DNA from: Embiotoca jacksoni
Taxonomy: Eukaryota; Chordata; Actinopteri; Embiotocidae
Assembly (NCBI GenBank): GCA_022577435.1
Contig: JAKOON010000007.1
Coordinates: 1,401,501-1,465,500 of the forward strand
Length of the DNA: 64,000 nt
Reading direction: 5' to 3'
Below, piece after piece: positions 26,173 through 38,435 of this stretch. Below the pieces are notes generated by a model. It ran no database searches. It worked only from the letters and a program-made list of their open reading frames with translations, and was not told the origin of the DNA. A program made the translations under genes and the position numbers. Position 1 is the stretch's first letter; each line of letters begins with the position of its first letter.

Positions 26173-28662
26173 CGCACTGAGAGCTGCTGGAACTGGAGTC
26201 TCCTCAACTAAAACTTCCTGCACAGCAGGATTCAACAGGAAGCCATCCAAACACGAGTCAGACATTTAATTTAAACGACTAACATGAACATGGTGTTAGT
26301 TTGGATCTTTAAGACAGATAAATACTTCCAGCCAGTTACATGATGCTATTACAGTGTAATAGCATGAACTATTTACACTGCATATCGACCTGCCTTACAC
26401 TGTATGCAAGACTTTTACATACAAATGAACAGCCTTTACTCAAGACCTTGCAGATTGTGTTCACATGATGCTGATTAAACCTATCGCTACCTTCAAATAA
26501 AAAAATCTTTGTGTATTACGCAGAAGACTGTTTTTACTTCTGCCGTCTCAGGTGGCAATCCAGGACCGACCGGATGAATTCATACCAGCCATCCTCGAAG
26601 GGTAGAGTAAGTGCCAGCCGAGCTAAGTAACTTCTAGTTCAGTCCTATTCAAAGAAGTCAATTACTCGTCTCTTCCAGATTTTCCAAATGCAAATTTTTC
26701 CGTTTTAAGGCAGTAACCGTAGCAACGGAATAGGCTGCAGCAGATGTTGTGACTTCGCACATTCACTTTAATCAAATCTAATTTAAAGTGCAGAACCGCC
26801 AGGCTAACGGGCCACAACACTTTTTTTTACAATGACAAAGAACACAAGTGAGCAAAACTATTAAACAACCACATCAAAACATCAAAGTTCAAATGACAAG
26901 AGCAAAAAAAGAGTGGAGAAGAGCTCCATGCACTGATGTAATTTTGGGCAATAAAGATTAGCGTGTAAAAAAAAAAAAATCCTGCTTCTATCAAATATTC
27001 TTGTCACAATAGTTTGATAACCACATTTTGATCGGTATATCTGAATTTGTTTTCTTCCCATAATCAATATCGGCCCCAAAAATCCAGTATCGGTCGAGCT
27101 CTACTTTTTTTTTTGTCTTTAAATCTCATTCGCAGTTCTTACAATCACTGTAGGACGGCCAACACTCACAAGGTAGTAGTAGCCGGTGCATATATAACCA
27201 ATACGCGATGTGGAGGCTCTCTCCAACAACTGATCTGACTTTGCTCAAAGCAGCACTGTGGTTTTATTTGTATCTGATCTTGGACGTACAACAAAAAAAA
27301 ACTAAGCATTATCTTTCCCACATCAAGTAAAGACTAAACTTCCAGTCCAACCACAAATCAATGCAGCCCTAATTTTGCCAAAATGGCCAAAAATGTTTAC
27401 ATTAACAATCATGATGCCAGATGAGGATTCCACCAATGTGAAAATTTCAGGAACTGGATAGTTTCTGCATCAGATGTGAATAAAATAATTATTTAAATGG
27501 GTGGTTGAGGCGAGAGGTATTCCATCAGCTATGCATATATTTCTGCTTGATGTGACTCTTTGTCAGATCTATGACAGATAGCCCCCAAATTATTTCGGAC
27601 CCCGTCGGTGACTTCCAATTTGTCCCTAATTTATTAGAGTACTTTTCCTTTTGATATGAGGCCATAGCTCAGATATAATGACATCATTCTTCATTTTTTC
27701 TTTCTCGAGCACTTGGCTCTGACATTACACACCGTCGTGCCTGTGGGCGAGTGTTGAGACCTGGAAAATCTGCCCATTAAAATGCTTAGAGATGTTTCAG
27801 GCCTCGTTAAAGACCCGCTGTCTGGTCAGGACATGAATTCCACCCACACCTTCTCGTCTGTGTTTTCCTCTCTTGCTCTTTGTAATCATGCTCTCTCAGA
27901 GGTTTCAATATGAAAGTGGACTGATGGTTTTAAGGTGCTCAGGATGTTACATCACTTCTCTGTGCCTCCTCTTGACTCCTTAAGTGACACAAGTTTCTCG
28001 TTCAGTTTTCCTGCCTTCTATTTCATCCATTTCTCGCTGCCTTTATTCCATTACCCTCACAATTTTCTTTGAACTTTTTTCTCTTTAAAATAATCCAATT
28101 TCTGCATTTTAATTCTTTATGTTGAATTGATGTGAATGAAGTCCATTTCACAGGCTTTGCGTTGACTTTTTGGGGTAGGCGATAAGGCCTTATAATAACA
28201 GGGTATTTCAGCCATAACAATATTCTAGATGATACAAGAAACTACTGACACATATTTTATCATTCATTTCAAGAACATAAAATTTGCAACAAAACAAATA
28301 ATATAGTTTTATATGTCAGCATTAACAGTTTGCCTTCAAATAATTAATTGAAAACTAACATACTCCTCCACCACAAAGCTGTTTTCCGCCACGCTTGTTG
28401 TGGCTGTATGCAAGTTACCCACATGACACGCGTCATAAAGTCAGAATATTGCCACTTTATACCGATATTATTGTGAACAACACACCCCCGACAGCAATGT
28501 CCCCAAACTTTCAGAAAATAAAATGTTACAAGAACTAAAACCAGGTTTGGAAAATATTGCTTTTCAATTAGTCAAGCTAACATTTCGGTAAGATAGTTAG
28601 ATAACTGACTGTCTAATCATAAATGGCATGTAAAAACCGTCATTATTGCATAAACAAGGTTA

Positions 28663-28876
28663 CAGTGGATACGGAAAGTATTCGGACCCCTTTAAATTTT
28701 TCACTCTTTGTTTCATTGCAGCCATTTGCTAAAATCAAAAAAGTTCATTTGATTTCTCATTAATGTACACTCAGCACCCCATCATGACAGAAAAAAAAAA
28801 TGTAGAAATTTGTGCAAATTTATTAAAAAAGAAAAACTGAAATATCACATGGTCTTAAGTATTCAGACCCTTTGCT
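28663..28876 (+). repeat. Left terminal inverted repeat of the Tc1 element
   Basis: About 214 bp, reverse complement of 30074-30290 with scattered differences. Outer direct repeat is at its left end; inner copy (tattcagaccctttgct) is at 28860-28876. Confidence 0.93.
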
Positions 28877-29035
28877 GTGACACTCATATTTAACTCACAT
28901 GTTGTCCGTTTCTTCTGATGCTCCTTGAGATGGTTCTACTCCTTCATTGGAGTCCAGCTGTGTTTAATTAAACTGATTGGACTTAATTAGGAAAGGCACA
29001 CACCTGTCTATATAAGACCTTACAGCTCACAGTGC

Positions 29036-30074
29036 ATGTCAGAGCAAATGAGAATCATGAGGTCGAAGGAACTGTCCAAGGAGCTCAGAGACAGAATTGT
29101 GGCAAGGCACAGATCTGGCCAAGGTTACAAAATAATTTCTGCAGCACTCAAGGTTCCTAAGAGCACAGTGGCCTCCATAATCCTTAAATGGAAGAAGTTT
29201 GGGACGACCAGAACTCTTCCTAGACCTGGCCGTCCAGCCAAACTGAGCAATCGTGGGAGAAGAGCCTTGGTGAGAGAGGTAAAGAAGAACCCAAAGATCA
29301 CTGTGGCTGAGCTCCAGAGATGCAGTAGGGAGATGGGAGAAAGTTCCACAAAGTCAACTGTCACTGCAGCCCTCCACCAGTCGGGGCTTTATGGCAGAGT
29401 GGCCCGACGGAAGCCTCTCCTCAGTGCAAGACATATGAAAGTCCGCATAGTTTGCCAAAAAACACATGAAGGACTCCCAGACTATGAGAAATAAGATTCT
29501 CTGGTCTGATGAGACCAAGATTGAACTTTTTGGCGTTAATTCTAAGCAGTATGTGTGGAGAAAACCAGGCACTGCTCATCACCTGCCCAATACAATCCCA
29601 ACAGTGAAACATGGTGGTGGCAGCATCATGCTATGGGGGTGTTTTTCAGCTGCAGGGACAGGACGACTGGTTGCAATTGAAGGAAAGATGAATGCGGCCA
29701 AGTACAGAGATATCCTGGAAGAAAACCTCTTCCAGAGTGCTCTGGACCTCAGACTGGGCCGAAGGTTCACCTTCCAACAAGACAATGACCCTAAGCACCC
29801 AGCTAAAATAACAAAGGAGTGGCTTCGGAACAACTCTGTGACCATTCTTGACTGGCCCAGCCAGAGCCCTGACCTAAACCCAATTGAGCATCTCTGGAGA
29901 GACCTGAAAATGGCTGTCCACCAACGTTCACCATCCAACCTGACGGAACTGGAGAGGATCTGCAAGGAAGAATGGCAGAGGATCCCCAAATCCAGGTGTG
30001 AAAAGCTTGTTGCATCATTCCCAAGAAGACTCATGGCTGTACTAGCTCAAAAGGGTGCTTCTACTCAATACTGA
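29036..30074 (+). pseudogene. Tc1-type transposase, frameshifted
   Basis: The family is a cut-and-paste DDE transposase of about 340 residues. Frame one (29036-29494) has the paired-type helix-turn-helix DNA-binding half (SKELSKELRDRIVARHRSGQ, GRPAKLSNRGRR) and runs to GRVARRKPLLS. Frame two (open from before 29466 to 30074) has the catalytic half: the first Asp in LWSDETK, the second in QQDNDPKH and the Glu in NPIEHLW, the DD34E pattern. The break is at about 29450 (gtccgcatag|tttgcc), where the family usually has two more bases (ATA GAG TTT GCC), so a 2-bp deletion fits. The stop TGA is at 30072-30074. The product should be inactive. A full-length ORF on the opposite strand (29579-30034) is only a shadow. 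Confidence 0.93.
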
Positions 30075-30290
30075 GCAAAGGGTCTGAATACTTATGACCA
30101 TGTGGTATTTCAGTTTTTCTTTTTTAATAAATTTGCACAAATTTCTACATTTCTGTTTTTTTCTGTCATGATGGGGTGCTGAGTGTACATTAATGAGAAA
30201 TAAAATTAACTTTTTTGATTTTAGCAAATGGCTGCAATGAAACAAAGAGTGAAAAATTTAAAGGGGTCTGAATACTTTCCGTACCCACTG
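30074..30290 (-). repeat. Right terminal inverted repeat of the Tc1 element
   Basis: Mirror of the left repeat. It begins at the last bases of the transposase stop codon (agcaaagggtctgaatac) and ends CCCACTG before the TA duplication. Confidence 0.93.
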
Positions 30291-31564
30291 TATATTGGAC
30301 ATCTAATTTGTCTCAACAAGAGTGTGTCTCCTTGTATCCTCTCTCCTTTTTCCTCACGTATTTAGTGAAGGGGACTAAAATGCGAGAAAAAGATGTCAGT
30401 CTGGGGAAACACGGATGCAATTAAGGGAAATATTATATATTTACCCAAAGACTGCAAGCTGCCATGCAAGGCTTTAATGCTCCTCATGCACCAGCAAGCA
30501 CATTTTTGGGATGGATGATTTACGATCATTACCGCTAATGGAAAAAAAATGTATCATTAAAATTGCGTTGCCAGAAAATGATCCCATAAATTAGTTTACT
30601 CTCTCTATGGTGGGCATTCTAGAACAAATTTAGACCTTTTGTGCACAACAAAAATGAAGCTCCTCCATCTGTGTCGGTGGCTGGAGTCGCACCCGTGCGG
30701 GGCAGAAACTATTATAGAGACGTTACAAGGCCATTTCCACAAAGGCGGGACCACGAGTGGCCAATTCGACAATTAGAGCATCCTTTTCTTCCATGTCTTC
30801 CCCTTTGGCTCTCCTCGAGCTATCGCCAGCTCACAACTGAAATATCAAGCTCGAGCGCGAAAAAAAACGCTCTGCTGTCGACCCAGCTGGATGCAAACAG
30901 GCAAAAAAAAAAAAAAAAAACCACACAGGGGTTAAGGGTAGGAGAACGAGTGTGTCATTTGTCTTTGTCAGCACACCACAGAGCTTGTTTACTCTCTTAA
31001 CCCAAGTCATTACTACTGCAGACTCTGGAGAATAATTGCTGTATGTCTGGATGCATCTGGGTTGCAGCGTGCATTTAAAATTGGCCATTTCTGGAACTAA
31101 ATTACACATTTCTCTTAATTTTAAGCACAGTCTCTTTCTTATTTATTTTAGTTTTTGTTGTTATTTGGAAGTACAAAATCGTTAAACTTATGCTACAGTG
31201 TGCTTACAGTATGTTTAGCTACAGTGCCAGTGGAGAAGATAGTATGACCTTAGCGGTGTGGGGGAGATCAGGGTGGCAAATAGACCGTGTTTAAATTCAG
31301 CACTGGGCCAAGAGGTCAATGGAAAACATGCAAAGTAATTTTACTTGACTAAACATATTATAGACATAACTGTAGACATCACAAAATATAAAAAGAGAGT
31401 ATTAAAATATTAGACAGCATGTCCACAGTGCACAGATACATTGTGGGAAACATGCACATACACTTTCTGGCAAATACCTCCATGTTTGTTTACTCTCTTC
31501 AAAAAGCCAAGTACAAAAACGACCGTTTGTTGTTTTGAGCTGGACTCTTTCTTGTCATTGAGCA

Positions 31565-31577
31565 GTTGCCAGGCAAC
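31565..31577. promoter_or_regulatory. Palindromic RFX X-box-like motif
   Basis: GTTGCCAGGCAAC is two perfect X-box half-sites with a one-base spacer, the best match of the five in this window. Confidence 0.45.
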
Positions 31578-31786
31578 CAGCAGAGACTCTAATAGGGCAC
31601 TGTCCCTCGCCAAAACATCATCTGTCGAATAATTCAGCGTAAAATGAATTGTTGTTTTTAAACTTTGGTGTTTTTCTGAAGATTAAAATGGCTATAACGT
31701 CTATCTTAATGAGTTTTAGAGGTGCTGAGAGGCATATTTGTTAGTATTGGACTGAGCCAGGCAAGTTATTTTCTCATAGTTTCCAC

Positions 31787-31820
<34 letters not shown>

Positions 31821-33035
31821 CTGTGGCAGGCCAAGCAGCTGGCAGGAGACTGACATTTAACCGACAGATACAAAATGGGAGTAAGTCTTGATCTACAGGC
31901 CAGTTATGTCCAAAGGTTCACCGCCAGATGATTTGAAACTTGCAAGTGCAACTCGCCAGAAACATCACGAAACCTTGAAAGTTTACACCCAAATGAACGA
32001 GACCAGACAGTGTGACATCTCCAGAGCAACGACTCTTTGTAATTTCCTTTTTAACCCACGGCTTTTCAGGCTCTTTTGTAGCTGGATACAACTTGTACCG
32101 ACTTAAAACATGCACGAGGGTAATAGTGAGTTACTTGGCATGGTTGCATTTTTTTTGGAGTGATGAAACGGCAAGAACATCACAAGCACGGGATGGTCGA
32201 GAATATAGAGCCACCCGTGGGTGCTTCAACAGAATACCCCAGGGGCTAATGCAAATTTAAGCCATTTTGTCAAATTCTCCTTCTTTTCTTTCCGGAGCAA
32301 TTCACACTGCTGTAACTTTTCCCTGCAATGTTCTGAAACAGTTTCATCTCGTCGCCAGACTTTGGTCTAAACTGGGCTTGATGCCCTCTTTAAATCTGAA
32401 TAGTTTGTCTTACAGGTCTGTATTAATCAAAAGTATCCAGGCAAACTCGACGACCCGTTTAAGACCCAAACCATTTGCAGTGACCAAAACATTACAAAAA
32501 TATGGTTATGTGACGCTGTCTACACAATGTGGAAGCCGAGACCCACCGAAAGTTAAGAAGTAAGAGAAAGTTTAAATAAATTATGCAAGTCTGTAGTTCA
32601 AAAACTTCAACAACCGTTGAAGATATATCCCACAGTAAAAGATTTAAAATGCATATCACAACTCGAACTTAATTCGTATTATTTTCATTCATATATTCAA
32701 GTGTCCAAAGAAGGGACAATGAGAATCGTTTTACTGCCAAAGCATTGATCAAGCAGTGAAACAAAACCAATTAGAACTCACTCTGACACTGAGCACACCA
32801 GCTTCTGTCTAGCTTTGCGAAGGGGTGTTTCAAAGAATAATAGAAGATGAACCTTGTTTTTCCTCGTCTTCCCTTCCCATCTGGGCCCCGTGACACTCGG
32901 TGATAAATAATAGAACTCAAATGGAGCCTGAGGCTGCCGAGAACACAGCAGCTCCCCCAAAAATCAAGGTCTCAGATCAAAGGATTAGCTGTGGAAATCT
33001 ATGCACCGGGCAAAATAATGACCGTGCGCTCTGGA

Positions 33036-33119
33036 TGTGCGTGTATGTGTGTGTGTGTGTGTGCGTGTGTGTGTGTGCGTGCGCGTGCGCGTGTGCGTGC
33101 GCGTGTGTGTGTGGGTGGG
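33036..33119. repeat. Compound (TG)n/(GCGT)n microsatellite
   Basis: About 84 bp of TG units interspersed with GCGTGC blocks. The open frames over it are artefacts. Confidence 0.95.
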
Positions 33120-33779
33120 TGATTATCTCCGAACGGTACAAGTGAGAGATAGACAGAACCGTATTAAGATGGCAAATGGTAGGTGTACCTGTGGCACTAA
33201 TTGAGTCACGATGGATTATGTTGTGATGTTTTTTGTCAGCCTGTGATCATATTTCACTTAAATGAGATACAGGCTGATGATTTCCGTGCATGCCATCCAC
33301 GTACGACCGGGGTGGAGTCATGCGATGATAGTGGCGGGGAGGACTATCGAGGGACATTCATTTATCTTTTCCACCTGCCTCGTTGTTTTTCTTTTCCAAA
33401 GCGTTTTTAATTTGTTCAATTTCTTATAGTTCCTGGAAATCCATGCCCCGTGTAAAAAATTTTTTTTTTTTAAAAACATTCTGCCATTAGAGATAAATAA
33501 CATAACTGCTGCATTGTTTCTGGAATATATTATTACTAGTCATATATTTTTTTTTATCCTTTTTTAAACACAGGAATGCTAAAACTAGACTAAGATTAGA
33601 AAGGTAGTCATGCCAAAACAATTAATGTCTTAACATGATAGAATTAACTTAAACTTAGCAGAATAAATATTGATATTAATACTTGTCGAGGGTGGCTTGT
33701 GCGCATGCAAATGGGGTAGACACAACCTTAACAAAATTGTCACTATGCCCCGTTTTATTGAATCACAGACTCTCAGTGC

Positions 33780-33845
33780 GCATTCAGAGCCGCATTTCTT
33801 GTATGAAAGGTGCTATACGAATAATGTTTATTATTATTATTATTT
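33780..33845 (+). repeat. Fish retroelement 3'-tail-like fragment
   Basis: tatgaaaggtgctatacgaa followed by taatgttta and (TTA)n resembles the frequent fish repeat end gaaaggcgctatataaataaagt plus (ATT)n. Confidence 0.45.
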
Positions 33846-33997
33846 ACTCCCTTTATCTAAACTTATGTACTGAAAAGTCAAAGGCAAACGCCACCGACAA
33901 AGCTCGAAAACCCACACTGCCGAGCAGTTGAATTGTAGCGCTAATGCAAGCAACAGCCCAGCAGGCGATTCTCTCACTGCGCAGGAGAAACCTTGAG

Positions 33998-34024
33998 ACA
34001 ACAACAACAACAACAACAACAACA
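33998..34024. repeat. (CAA)n microsatellite
   Basis: About nine CAA/ACA units. Confidence 0.95.
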
Positions 34025-34084
34025 CCCCGTGTAAACAATTATGCAAGGAGATGCAACATTAACGAAAGCTTTGACGCTTTTGAA

Positions 34085-34330
34085 ACTCCACGTTCACCCG
34101 CTCGTCGCCCCATAGGCCCGATTTACAAGGAGCGTTTTTGAACTCCCCCTGTTAAGCCGCCCATGTGGATCGCTCTCTCTCTCTCTCCGGTGCCGAGCTG
34201 TGCGCCGTCTCGCAGCGTACGCCACCATTTCTAAGTGAAAGAGCAGACCTGGCGCCGCAGCAGGCTTACAGCCCGTGGAAAACAAGGGAAACAAGGTCCT
34301 GATCAACACGGACGACACCGATGATCTCGT
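34085..34330. promoter_or_regulatory. CpG-rich patch in gene desert
   Basis: About twenty CpGs in roughly 245 bp, in contrast to flanking AT-rich DNA, with a short (CT)n run in the middle. No coding frame is recognised. It could be a promoter or enhancer. Confidence 0.3.
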
Positions 34331-34364
34331 GCAATACTTTTCAGAAGGTTAATGCAAACTGTAT

Positions 34365-34396
<32 letters not shown>

Positions 34397-34399
34397 GGA
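34365..34399. repeat. (GA)n microsatellite
   Basis: About 35 bp of GA with one interruption (gacagaga). Confidence 0.95.
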
Positions 34400-36394
34400 G
34401 TCAAAACCACCCAGCAATTCCAGGGCAGGCCCGACATCCATCACCAGTCTGGTATGATGACATGAAGGCGGCAGCACGGTTCCTGGAGAGGACAACCACC
34501 GCGGCTGGCAGTTTACTCGCAACCCATTTTCTGACAGATAATTTCCACTTTGTCAGTATATTGCAGTTTAGGGATTCAGAGTTCCACTTTAAGTAGGAGG
34601 GTTTTTCTTTTTAACTTAAGAGATTTCACGTCTGGCCAGGTGCGCTTGCCAATGTACAGGCCACACTGAGTCATCCGTGTGCTGACATACAAATAGGATG
34701 AGCGGAGAAAACCGGCAGATGGGAGGGTTTTCAGATGGTGACTCGTGGTTCTGAATGGCAACCGTGAGCAGTCTGCTGTAAGCCTCCGTGGTGTCAAATC
34801 TCCGGTTTATTTGAAAGCAAATCCATTAAATACTTATTTAAGCCTGAAAACTACTGCAGAACAAACAACAGACTTTTTTTTTTTTGCATAAAGAGGTATG
34901 TGGAAATTGAATCTGAATCGTATAACTGTATTGTTCTTAATGAAAAATAATCCAGAGCTGAGGACTGAAACATCTTTGTCACCGCCAGCGTTGATTGCAG
35001 GTTCAGGCTGGATAATGAAGCAGACCGAAATGCTAATTCAGAATGAATGTCAGCCAAACTGAAAGTGAAGTTGAGACAAAAGTGCCCGAAAAATATTCCT
35101 GGAACATTCCTTTTGTAGTGTCGGCTTCAAAAGAGTACGTGGGTTCCACAAACTCCACGAAATGATGATTCAGAGGGCCGCGCATCGCTGCCGAGCACGG
35201 GAAACATCAAACATGCACGTGTGATCAAATCGATATCAAGTGCGACATCAGTCGCTCTTTTTAAGAACCAGTTCGATTGAAAGTCAACCGGGATCGGTTC
35301 AACTCTTCAAATGGATTCTCCGCTGCTTCTAAACATTGCTCAAAAACCACAAACCCGAGCTCCTGCAACGTGAATGTGAAAAATCTCAGGGAGATAATTT
35401 AGACTAAAGTTTGTGTTCTGATGTTTCTATGTCATTATTTTCATTAAAAGACGTGTAATTAAAATCCTGTTAAGAATAATTGCCGAAGCAGATTTATGAG
35501 CAGGTCTCTGTTCTGCAAATATGAAGGCCCCGTTCTGATGTGCACTGGAAGCAGAACAATGTTTCCTGCATAAATCACATTTCCAGTTGTAGCTTGTGTA
35601 ACAGTGATTCCTTGCCTGGATACTTTACCAAGACGTGGTACTAAAAATAGTCACTTGGCTGACTGTAATGATACCATCATACACTGCAATTAAGATTAAT
35701 TTGGAGAAATTACAAAGCAGTATAACTCACCGTTACTGACATGAAACACATGCGTAGGCCAAGATGTGTTTGAACCAAGTACAATAAACACCAAAATGTG
35801 TGTGAGTCCAGGATGCGGTATTAGGTTGCATGTTACTTGTTGATATGTCCCATGTCAGGCTGTGTCTAATATTGTTTTCAGTCTAACTTTTAGATTAAAA
35901 AAAAAAACCCACCAAAGCTGCAGTATTTAAATCCCCCGAACTCATATCTACAGCCCCATAGGAAATATTCACTTAATCTTTCAGTGTCATTTGGCAAGGG
36001 GATGGTTTGTTTGGAATTAATAAACAAGGAGCTCTGAAAAAATGATCCGAGACAAGATGTAATTACAAATGTTTTTTTTCTCCCAAATCAAGAGGGAGGC
36101 ATGTTTAGAATTTTTGCTCACGCAAAAAAATGTCATTATGAGTCTCCACTCTTTCTTCTGACAGTTTACAACTAGTTTGTTTTTTTTGACATATTTTCTC
36201 ATTTATTGAAGAAATATTGGTTTTTGTACATTTCACCACCGGAGTAGAAGAATAATCTTTGGATATTGACACATGTTTTTATGTTCACAAAGTCCACATG
36301 AGCACAAATTGTTTCAGTTGTCACGTTTAATAAATATACAGGAAATTATCTTTGGCAACAAGTAGTGCTAAAACAAATATACTCAGTTGTCATT

Positions 36395-36890
36395 ACGTAT
36401 TCAACTTTATTTATATAGCGCCAAATCACAACACGGGTTATTTCATGGCACTTAACACATTAAAGTCCTTACAGCAAGACTTTACAATATTATACAGAGG
36501 AACCCAACAATTTAACAATTCCCACATAAGCCAGGAGGGAAAAAAACCCAACTCCTCTTTAAGGGAGAAAAACCTCCAACAGAGGGAAGGAAAAACTCCC
36601 TCTTAACAGGAAGAAACCTCCGACAGAACCGGGCTCAGAGGTGGACGGAGCCATCTGCCTCGACCGGTTGGGGTGAGAGGAGAGCAGAGAGAGAAAAGGA
36701 CAGCATAGAGATAGAAGAGAAGAACTGTTGGTGGAGACGACAAGCGCAGGGCAGAGACATGCAGCTCCATGACGGGACATCTGCAAAAGAAAGAAGAGAA
36801 ACTACGCGAGCGAGGGAACTGAATGGAGACGACAGACAATGAGAAAAAGCTATGCTGACTATGCCTGACTAAAACTGGTGCAGTTTGCCA
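36395..36890 (-). mobile_element. Dispersed percomorph repeat (retroelement 3' region)
   Basis: Read on the minus strand it contains accggtcgaggcagatggct, ggaggtttcttcctgttaa and gggagtttttccttccc, and ends ggcgctatataaataaagtt at about 36400. I recognise this as a very high-copy repeat of acanthomorph fishes; I cannot name the exact Repbase family. It is non-coding here. Confidence 0.75.
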
Positions 36891-37084
36891 CAACAATCCT
36901 GCAATAAATCCTTTCAGAAGGTTATAATGTTTTGGTTTTTTTTAAATGTTAAAATGGTTTTATAGGAGTATTGATTCAAATGTATGATTTTCAGATCTGG
37001 ACTCTTTGGATGACTTTTAAAAGAGCAGCACAAAATCTTGTAATTTTGGTGTTTTTACTCTTTATACTCATCATAAGTTGATAT

Positions 37085-37150
37085 TTTATGTCTATGTATT
37101 GTGAATCCAAGGATCTGGACTATGCTATATAAATAAACTGACTTACTTAC
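37085..37150 (+). repeat. Fish retroelement 3'-tail-like fragment
   Basis: ggactatgctatataaataa followed by actgacttacttac is a common fish LINE/SINE 3' terminus with a short tandem tail. It is in opposite orientation to the neighbouring repeat at 36395-36890. Confidence 0.5.
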
Positions 37151-38421
37151 CTAATATCTGCAAGCTTAACCAAAACTGGCACTGGTGGGAAAGATCAGAG
37201 GCCATTCACATCTGGTGTTCACCACATATACGAGCACCTGCTATCACGTGACCCGAGTTCCATACATACGCAAGTCAAAAGATGACTCAGCTGAGTGAGG
37301 ACTAAAAGATGCATTTGAAAGCTCTCCGAGAGCTGATAATTGTACCCCTTCGGGTTGTTATTTACAGAATACATATTTGAGTTGCCGTAAAGGAAAATAT
37401 CTGTTCAAAGCTGTCGTGACTTTTACATTTGAATGAACATCTGTTGCATTCAGGCCATTCATACACCAGTTGCCACAATCTCTCACCACCAGATAAATCT
37501 GTTTTTCACAGTGTGCACAATTTTTAGAACTAACTTCCAGTTTAGGCCCATGCTAACATGAAAAGGGATAAAACGGCTCAATCATACGGCTCTTCTAGAC
37601 TTTCAACATGTCATCGGACTGAATGGACTCAAATTCTGAGTCATTTTGTGGAAGTTGTGACGCCTCAATTATCCGCAACATATCAACAATTTATTCATCG
37701 GTTTACAGCCACAACAGCAGTGAGTGAGCAGGCTACAGCTGAGCCTATAACGCAAACATGTCAACAGGGTTTTTGTAATTGCTCTCACTGGCAGACCGCA
37801 GTTTTAAATCAGAAATATGAAATTGGAGACAAGCGTCTGGGTCATCCCTGTTTCAATATAAAAATATAATGCACAAAAAAAAAACATTACAGTCTCTCTC
37901 AATTTATTACAATTTAATGAAAGAAAAAGGTGATGCTGCTTTACTTCTCAAAATTCTCTTTTCATATTGCGTGTTTAAAGGTCAAAGGTCAAAGAACAGT
38001 GGCCTCGGCTATCTCTTACTGAAGGATATTTCGACTCTGTGGGTTGGAAGTCTGAACACAGACAGATGTGGGGGGGGGGGGGGGGAAGGAAAACTTGGTG
38101 TGTATCACCACAAGTGCCATCATTTACATCAAATTAAACATGGCATTATCAAATTAGTCTGACAGTAGTCTACGCACAATATGGGGTTAACAGAGATGAC
38201 TCTAACGATGTCAGCCGACAATTAAGTTTTGGTTCTGACAGCAGCAGTGTTCGGATGAGCTCAAGGAGCTGGACATCTTTATTTAGACTAATGAAGTTAT
38301 GTTCAACCAGTCTTTCAAGTGACAACTACAGCCCGAAGTCAGTGGTGGAGATGAAAAGTGTGTTTTTTTTTTTTTTCCCTATTTCTCCCAGAAGAAAGCA
38401 TCACTGATCAAGAAGGAAACA

Positions 38422-38435
38422 CTGCCACCTAGAGG
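38422..38435 (-). promoter_or_regulatory. CTCF-like motif
   Basis: On the minus strand CCTCTAGGTGGCAG matches 12 of 14 positions of the published CTCF core CCGCGNGGNGGCAG. Intergenic, about 6.7 kb upstream of neil3. Confidence 0.4.

Larger units (their letters stand above)
11441..28662. other. Intergenic sequence between pdgfc and the Tc1 element
   Basis: About 17 kb without a recognisable gene. Open frames here are short, lack family resemblance and often consist of simple repeats. Contents worth noting: microsatellites at 12823-12877 and 15779-15859, a LINE/SINE-like tail near 14500-14575, an A39 run at 19613-19651, a CpG-rich patch at 20100-20345, a TATA-like site at 26151-26158 and X-box-like motifs at 24173 and 26160. 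Confidence 0.7.
28663..30290 (+). mobile_element. Tc1/mariner-family transposon, inactive copy
   Basis: The element starts CAGTGGATACGGAAAG and ends CTTTCCGTACCCACTG, flanked on both sides by the TA target duplication (28661-28662 and 30291-30292). The long terminal inverted repeats of about 215 bp carry an outer and an inner copy of a GTATTCAGACCC-like motif, the IR/DR layout of fish Tc1 elements. The 1628-bp length is normal for the group. Inside is a plus-strand transposase broken by one frameshift. Ends, target site and most of the gene are well preserved, so this is a fairly young insertion in the desert between pdgfc and neil3. Confidence 0.97.

Noticed and set aside
26343..26365. 10-bp palindrome atgctattac / gtaatagcat
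   Set aside because: Short and AT-rich; likely chance.
29579..30034. 151-codon ORF antisense to the Tc1 transposase
   Set aside because: Shadow of the catalytic-half coding sequence; no own motifs.
37558..37869. 103-codon plus-strand ORF
   Set aside because: No recognisable domain, AT-rich composition, no promoter or splice signals that fit; likely chance.
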